Below, one piece after another: positions 57,936 through 64,000 of a stretch of 64,000 bases of DNA (positions within the stretch are counted from its first letter, which is position 1; the number at the start of each line of letters is the position of its first letter). Source of the DNA: Craterostigma plantagineum (lineage: Eukaryota > Streptophyta > Magnoliopsida > Lamiales > Linderniaceae); the NCBI GenBank assembly GCA_027422505.1, contig JAPQWV010001062.1, forward strand, positions 1-64,000, read 5' to 3'. The notes beneath the pieces were generated by a model. The model was not told the DNA's origin, ran no database searches, and saw nothing but the letters and a program-made list of their open reading frames with translations. A program made the position numbers and the translations under genes.

Positions 57936-60900
57936 TCATGTCCTATGGTTCAACATGCCTAGCCTAGACACCAAGAATTGAAATCGCTTTTCATCCAACG
58001 CCTTAGTGAATAAACCAGCTAGTTGAAGGTCTGGGTGGACAAAATGCATTTCGATTGTACCTTGTTCTACATGTTCCTTGATAAAGTGATATCTAATGTC
58101 TATATGTTTTCTGCGTGAATGATGCACTGGATTACTTGTTATAGCTATAGCACTTTTTGAGTCACTAAAAATGGGAATACGATTTAACGTTATGCCAAAA
58201 TCTCGCAGCTGGGTTCTCATCCACAAAATTTTTGAACAACAACTCGCAGCAGTGACATATTCTGCCTCTGCTGTCGAGGTTGAGACGTAATTTTGTTTTC
58301 GTGACGACCAGCTTACGAGTTTACCCCCGAGAAATGAGAAGCTCGAGAAGTGCTCTTTTCTGTCCAGCTTGCATCCCACGTAATCGGCGTCGGTGTATCC
58401 TACGAGTTCGAAACTTGACTCCATTGGGTACCATAGACCTAGATTTGGAGTTCCCTTGAGGTATTTGAAAATTCTTTTGACAGCGAGCATGTGAGACTCT
58501 TTTGGATCAGCTTGAAAGCCAGGACAGAGACACGTGGCGAACATGATGTCAAGACGAATGTACGTAAGATAAAGCAAGGATCCTGTCATGCCTCGATAGA
58601 TCGTTTGGTTAATATATTTTCTTGATAGATCTACATCAAGTTTGCATGAGGTAGACATGGGAGTGCTGGCAGCATTTGAGTTGTCCAAGTTGTACTTCTT
58701 GAGTATGTCGTGAATGTACTTGGATTGACTGATGAAGATTCCATCGTGAAGCTGCTTAACCTGGAGGCCTAGGAAGAAGCTTAGTATGCCCATCATACTC
58801 ATTTCAAATTTTTGCTTCATTTGGTCTCCAAAGTTCCTGCACATTCTTGAGTCCGTTGACCCAAAGATGATGTCGTCGATGTAAATCTGTACCAACATAA
58901 TGTCTGAGCCGTCCTTCTTGATAAAGAGAGTCGTATCGATCTTTCCTTTTGTGAAGCCGGAGGAGATGAGAAAATCCGAGAGGACCTCGTATCAGGCTCT
59001 GGGAGCTTGTTTAAGTCAATAGAAGGCTTTATCGAGTCTGTAGACGTGGTCTGGGAGTTGTTCGCTTACAAAACCTTGCTGAGATACAAAAGCCTCTTCC
59101 TTCAATATTCCGTTGAGGAATGCAGTTTTGACATCCATCTGCTAGACTGTGAAGTTCTTGTTTGCAGCGAAAGCTAAGAAGATCCTGATGGCTTCAATTC
59201 TTGCGACTGGACCATATGTGATCATAGTCGATTCCTTCCTGTTGATTGTACCCTTTTGCAACCAGCCTTGCTTTATTTCGGATAACAACTCCTTGTTCGT
59301 CCTTTTTGTTCTTAAACACCCTTTTAGTCCCTATGATAGTTTTCCCAGCCAGTCTATGTACTAGGTTCCAGACTTTCAACCTCACAAACTGATTGATTTC
59401 ATCGCGCATTGCGATTATCCAATCTGGGTCGGCGAGTGCTTCAGCTACTTTGCTAGGCTCTTTTTGACTGAGAAAGCAAGAATAGAGGCTTCCATTTATC
59501 GTTGATGCTCGAGTTGTTACACCAGTGGAAGGGTCCCCAATATTTATGAGTTTGGGTGTGCTCCGGTCCACTTTCTTGTATTAGGATGTGATGATCCAGC
59601 TGCATTTGTATCGTGTATTGCTTATTCACTCTGATCCGCCTGATGTTCCGTTTCTTCTCCAGGTTGAGGTATTACTAACTCTCCTGAAGAAATTTCTATT
59701 GTTGAATCAGAGGGCTGAGGTGTTTCAGTGGCGGAGCTGGAGATGATCTCAGTATCAGTTGGGGGTTCACTGTCATCATCAATGTGAAGATTTTCCATCG
59801 TAGGAGGGGAATTGTCATTGTTAGTCTCTGTAGGATCATTATTTCTTGGCGCTACATAAGTTGTTGGAGCATTGGGTGGCAACGGCCGAGAAAAGAGATC
59901 CTCGATTAAGAAATCGAGTTCCATGTCGCTCAAGGTATTAGATTTTGAAGGTTCGACCGCGGAGGAGGTGCTCGGTTGATCTTTTGTCAACTCTTGTAGA
60001 AGTCCGGGTTCTAGACTGATTTGTGCAGATGCTACTCGGTCTACTTCGTCAAATGTCACGTTGATGATTTTCGTAACTGATCTTTTCTCCTTGAGGTATA
60101 CTCGATAGGCTTTGGAGGTTGTCGAGTATACCACAAGTATTCCTTCAAATGCTTTTGGGTCGAGTTTGCCTCTATCCTCACGATCGTTTGCTACGTAACA
60201 CTTGCATCCAAAGACTCTCAGGAAAGAGACGTCTGGCACTCTGCGATTTATCAACTCGTAGGGAGTCCTATTGAACCTCTTGTGAAGGGAGCCACGATTT
60301 GAGTGAAACAGGCTGTGTTCATTGCTTCGACCCACAAGAAGTGAGGTAGTCCAGAGTGCATAAGGAGTGTACGAGTTGCTTCGACTAGAGTTCTATTCTT
60401 GTGCTCAACTACACCATTTTGTTGAGGTGTTTTTGTCGATGCGAACTGTTGGGTGATTCCAAGTGATGCATAAGTCACTAAGTTTCTTGTTCTTGAATTC
60501 TGTCCCATTGTCAGTTCCGATGATTTGGACACTTAGTTGGTAGAGGTTTTGTGCGGTTTTGATAAACTCAATGTTTAGACCTGGAGTTCCGTCCTTGGTT
60601 CTGAGAAATTTGGTCCATGTGTAGCGCGAGAAATCATCCACAATAACCAACACATATCTTCGCCCATTGATGGTCTGAGTGCGCGTAGGTCCACACAGAT
60701 CCATATGAATGAGTTGGAGAGTTTTGGAAGTTGAGGCTATATGTTTAGTTCTGTGGGATGCTTTTCGTATTTTTCCCATTTCACAGGCCGAGCAGAGATG
60801 TTCTTTGTGATATCTGAATGAGGGAAGTCCCTTGACCAAATTTTCTGATTGCAATTTATTTAGGTATTTGAAATTGAGATGAGAGAACCGCTGGTGCCAG

Positions 60901-61281
60901 AGATCATTATGATGTAATGAAGCACGGGAGATTAGGCACGTCGGTCGGACAGTCGTGAGATCAATGGAGTAGAGATTTGTCCTCCTGTGGCCCGTGAGTA
61001 GTTCCCTTCCATTGTCGTCGGTGACGCTACATTCAAATTCACCTTGTAGCCCTTATCGCAGAAGCATCCAACACTGAATAAGTTGTAGCTCAGTCCTTCG
61101 ACGTATGAGACCCCTTTGATAGTGAGTCTGTCATGGATTAGGTCCCATGTACCTATGGATGCAGATTGACCATTCCGAAGTAGACCTTTCCTAGAAAACC
61201 CTCAGAAAAGTTGCTCAACAGCTCTTTACTTCCAGTCATGTGTGAGGAGCAACCTGAATCTAAGTACCACACATGACGGAC
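57936..61281 (-). pseudogene. pol: Copia element 2 Pol (decayed)
   Basis: Protease LDSGCSSHMTGS lies at about 61230-61265 and the pre-integrase zinc region (KEHLCSACEMGK) near 60780-60810. The integrase core (LIHMDLCGP, DDFSRYTW, GTDNGTEF) covers about 60470-60720, with a frameshift near 60480. The integrase C-terminal part runs 59622-60335. RT starts near 59480 (DWIIAMRDEINQF), with a frameshift near 59210 and stops at about 59130-58980. The intact part 57936-58898 holds YIDD and RNase H (DADYVGC, TAEAEY, SNPVHHSRRKHIDIR). YIDD replaces the more usual YVDD. RNase H lacks the usual KSTSG-like segment, reading KEHFSSFSF. The order matches element 1 throughout. Confidence 0.9.
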
Positions 61282-61300
61282 CTGCAAAATAAATCAGGTT
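61276..61300 (-). promoter_or_regulatory. gag/pol junction of element 2: TGA plus 3' splice-site-like TTTTGCAG
   Basis: On the minus strand gag ends GCTAACCTGA (stop at 61294-61296), followed by TTTATTTTGCAG and then GTCCGTCATGTGTGG of protease, in the gag frame. CTAAC is a strong plant branch-point match, with a T-rich tract and CAG/GT after it. This is the same arrangement as at 41431-41455 in a diverged relative. Confidence 0.5.
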
Positions 61301-63940
61301 AGCTTAGGGACACATTTAAAAATAGGTCCTTTCTTAATCACAGGAGAGGAATCAAACGTATTTGTCGTTATATTGGTTTCTTCGTTAGATTGCTGGAGAG
61401 CTGACTGAAGAACCCAGAAACGACTACTGCCTATAGGGTGGAGTTGGGATTTTGGGATCCAAATTTGTCTTTGATTTAACTTCTTATTGTGCTTGGTTTG
61501 GGAAGTGGTGTTTTTCTCCCTCTTAGATTTGCGAGTGTGATTTTTGAGCTTGGGAGACGCATCGTTAGAGCGAGAGTTGGGCAACATGGAAGCCTTTTCG
61601 CATAACAAATCGTTATGAGGATGTGGCAGTACATCATTGTTTACATAACGATATTTAAGTTTTTGAGCACAAAATAAGGTAACACGACCTGCGACACTAC
61701 GAGAAGTCACTTTTGGAAATGTAAAGGAATTGAGAACATGAGAAGCAAGATTCGAGGCTGGTTTCTTCTTCTTATCAGGGACAATTTTTTTCTTTGCTGA
61801 GCCCGATTGAACCTTCTTCTTTTCCTTGGAACTCACGCCTTTGTCTGTGGGTACACGCGATAGAGAATTAGTGTGAGATAAGAAAGTTTTCTTTGTAGTC
61901 TGCTCGTATTTAAACGTCAAGGATTCGGGAACAGGACGTGAAGTGGAAGGTTTGTGAGCGTTAGGAAAGTTTTCAAGAGTATAGATTTTGCTTAATAAGA
62001 TAGTTCTCTTCTTCATGGGCTTTCCTTTCTGATTCATGTGAGGTCGTTAGATTGCCTATTTTGCGAATAATTTCTGGAATGTAGCTAAATGAATAAATGG
62101 GTCTAGCCTGCTCGTCAGTGCTATCTTGAATTTCGGGTCCAAATGGTGACATGTAATCATCAGAGAGGGTTATCTCTCTAGTTTTGCAGCTATTGAGTTC
62201 TGTGTAGTCACACATGATTTGGGCCAATTCTTTATTCCTCCGTTTCTGTTTCTTAGTCACCTCGCTTGATCCAACGAAGGGCCTTAGTTGTTCAAGGCTC
62301 AATCCAAAATGTTTAATGTTGTACAGAGAGTGTACTTTATTTGACTCTGGTTTAGTGGTGTATTCAAATCCCAATCCTTCGCGGAGATCATGGAATTCTA
62401 CATCTTAGGTTGGCTAAGAAAAATGGTTCGTTCACTTTGACCTCTTTTGGTGATGATGTCCTCTAAGTCTTTGACTTTCTTGTATAGTCGAACACATTTG
62501 TTGGTGACTAGTTCATATTGAGACAATACATTTTGTCGTTCTTCTTCGCTGTCTTTCAAGCTTCTACACATATCGCTAATTTGTTTTTCCTTACTTTCCA
62601 TAAGATCTTTTAAAGTTTTTACTTTAGTTTCAGACAAGGTCAAGGATTCATTAAGAATGGCTATCTCTTCCTGTTGTTTGTTTAATAAGGCATAATTTTT
62701 GTCAATATTGCTTTGGAGTACTGAGTAATCTTTACGATGCATGGAGAGTTCGCTATCCTACGTTCAAGTTAAACGAAATCATTTAGGGATGGAGTGTCTA
62801 CCTCCAGGTCGGATGAAGAGACATTCGTCCTGTCTGACCCTATGGCTGGCTCATCCTCGTCGGAATCATCATCATTGCTTTTCACCATGAAGGCCATTTC
62901 ATAATTTCCTCCTCATCAGACGTGTCATCCAGCCATTCCTCTTCCTCAGCAACCAAGACACTTCCCGCCTCCTTGCGCTGTGAGAGCTGAAATTTTTTCT
63001 TGTAGTATTCAGTGTTTTTCTTCTTAGGTCTGAAGCATTCAGAAGCAAAATGACCTGGTTTGCCACAGTTGAAGCATTTCTTTAATACCTCAAATTTCTT
63101 GGTTTCAGCTTCTTTAGGGGCAACGAACTTCTGTTTCCCGCCCGAGGTTCGTTGTTTATTGAAGGAAGATGATGACTTCTTGGCGCTCATCTTATTGACT
63201 GTCTCTGAGATCGTGGCCAGTTTCTTTCTGATTGATTCGAGTTCGTCCTCAGATTCTTGGTCAGATTCGGCGTTGTCAGAAGTGTTAGGTTGTACAACAT
63301 GCTTTCCCTTTGAAGTTCTCGAGCTCCTGTTGCTTGTCTTAGAGGTCACGAGTGCAATTGGTTCCATGTCGACATTTGTTTTTCCTTCGTTCTTGATTTG
63401 TTTGGCATACTGGGAGTATTGTGAGAGGTTATCGTGTAGAGAGTGAATGTCCATAGCATCCAGATCTTTGTTCTTGCTTAACCAGAACTGCAATTCGTCC
63501 CCACTCAGGTTGAAATGTGGAGAGGAACTTGATGTTGTGTTCGAGATTGCAGCATTGGATGTTGATCTTTCTCATCTCGTTGATGATGGTCAGGAAGCGA
63601 AGGTAAACATCTCGAAGTTCTTCCCCCTCATTTGCTTTGAAGGAGTCATAGGCAGTGAGGATGCTCGACATTTTAGACAAATTGCTAACTTCTGTCCCAA
63701 CCATCATTTTGCATACTTCATCCCAAATTTCCTTTGCAGTAACCATTGCGTCGACTTGCTTGTAGACGTCATTGGGTAGGGCCTGAAGTACGTAGTGTCG
63801 GGCAAGCTTGTCCACTCTGGCTCATGCTCTCTCAGCATCATTATATTGACTAGGATCCTTAGGAGTTCTCCTCTCTGGAATTGCAGGAACCGCATCGGGT
63901 TGAGCAGGGATAATGGTTCAAAACTTAAGGAAAGCATGTC
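61294..63940 (-). pseudogene. gag: Copia element 2 Gag (decayed, 5' truncated)
   Basis: Minus-strand pieces follow in order. The gag fold runs 63429-63930 (RRTP, KEIWDEVCKMM, EGEELRDVYLRFL), with TGA codons near 63918 and 63823. The zinc-knuckle piece is 62882-63493 (CFNCGKPGHFASEC near 63030-63075). A coiled-coil piece is 62398-62742 (LQSNIDKNYALLNKQQEE...LSQYELV). A middle piece is 61973-62374 (FGLSLEQLRPFVGSSEV). A basic C-terminal piece is 61294-62037 (LNQRQIWIPKSQL). Each piece has a counterpart in element 1 gag, including VRLY-KVK-LE at the coiled-coil end. Frame changes separate them. The start codon is not seen. Confidence 0.85.
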
Positions 63941-63966
63941 ATTGCGAGGTCTGCATCCTTGATTTC

Positions 63967-64000
63967 TGTAGCGACCCCACTCTCTAATCGCTACTTAGCG
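63967..64000 (+). other. Possible start of another LTR at window edge
   Basis: TGTAGCGACCCCACTC begins at 63967, where recognisable gag sequence of element 2 has just ended. TGTAGCGACCC is a typical beginning of plant LTRs. With only 34 bases visible, neither the element type nor the insertion can be confirmed. Confidence 0.3.

Larger units (their letters stand above)
54151..63966 (-). mobile_element. Second copia element (Sirevirus-like), minus strand, truncated
   Basis: Read from right to left it contains gag, protease, integrase, RT, RNase H, PPT-like tracts, a motif-rich leader and one accessory ORF. No LTR is seen: the 3' end is cut by the G/C-rich element and the breakpoint at 53716, and the 5' end stops inside gag near the window edge. 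It has the same architecture as element 1 but a clearly different sequence, so it is another family of one lineage. Many stops and frameshifts mark it as old. Confidence 0.88.

Noticed and set aside
36710..63966. tRNA genes suggested by GGTATCAGAGC strings
   Set aside because: These are retroelement primer-binding sites adjoining LTR ends. No cloverleaf surrounds them.

Overview
This window is repeat-dense nuclear DNA from a flowering plant, most likely a eudicot. The evidence is plant LTR-retrotransposon lineages (a Tekay/Del-type chromovirus and Sirevirus-like Ty1/copia elements), initiator-tRNA-Met primer-binding sites, a 5S-rRNA-derived LTR module of the kind known from plant Cassandra elements, and a long complex satellite. 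I found no convincing host gene, tRNA gene or prokaryotic feature. The species cannot be named from the sequence.

Layout. (1) 1-13839 and 25161-36709 are one A+T-rich satellite array, about 25.4 kb in total, with monomers of about 203-219 bp. The monomers are organised into higher-order repeats (HORs) of several sizes (about 0.85, 1.07, 1.29, 1.95 and 4.29 kb). (2) The array is split at 13840-25160 by an 11.3-kb Ty3/gypsy insertion with the 5-bp target duplication TCTAA. Its gag-pol is on the minus strand and ends in a chromodomain. Its flanking LTR material is unusual: a 2.8-kb LTR segment lies on each side in opposite orientations, and each is joined to a directly repeated 0.43-kb module that carries a 5S-rRNA-like internal promoter. 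(3) 36710-53716 is a 17.0-kb plus-strand Ty1/copia element with LTRs of only about 295 bp. It has a decayed gag and pol, and then about 8.6 kb of extra sequence holding two tandem copies of an accessory ORF (aORF). (4) 53717-54150 is a G/C-rich, A/T-cored, probably hAT-like nonautonomous element. (5) 54151-63966 is a second, related, decayed copia element on the minus strand (aORF, pol, gag from left to right). Its aORF is interrupted by the G/C-rich element. (6) The last 34 bases look like the start of another LTR.

How it works together. Everything recognisable is satellite or self-replicating DNA. The gypsy element looks young: its two LTR copies are nearly identical and its coding region has a single obvious lesion. 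The two copia elements are old and carry many stops and frameshifts. The most interesting signals are: the inverted LTRs with the 5S module in the gypsy element; a conserved stop plus intron-like 3' splice site at the gag/pol border of both copia elements; the duplicated aORF; motif-rich leaders (GCGAAA-type) placed before both gag and aORF; conserved PPT-like tracts just after pol; and the stepwise series of HOR sizes in the satellite.
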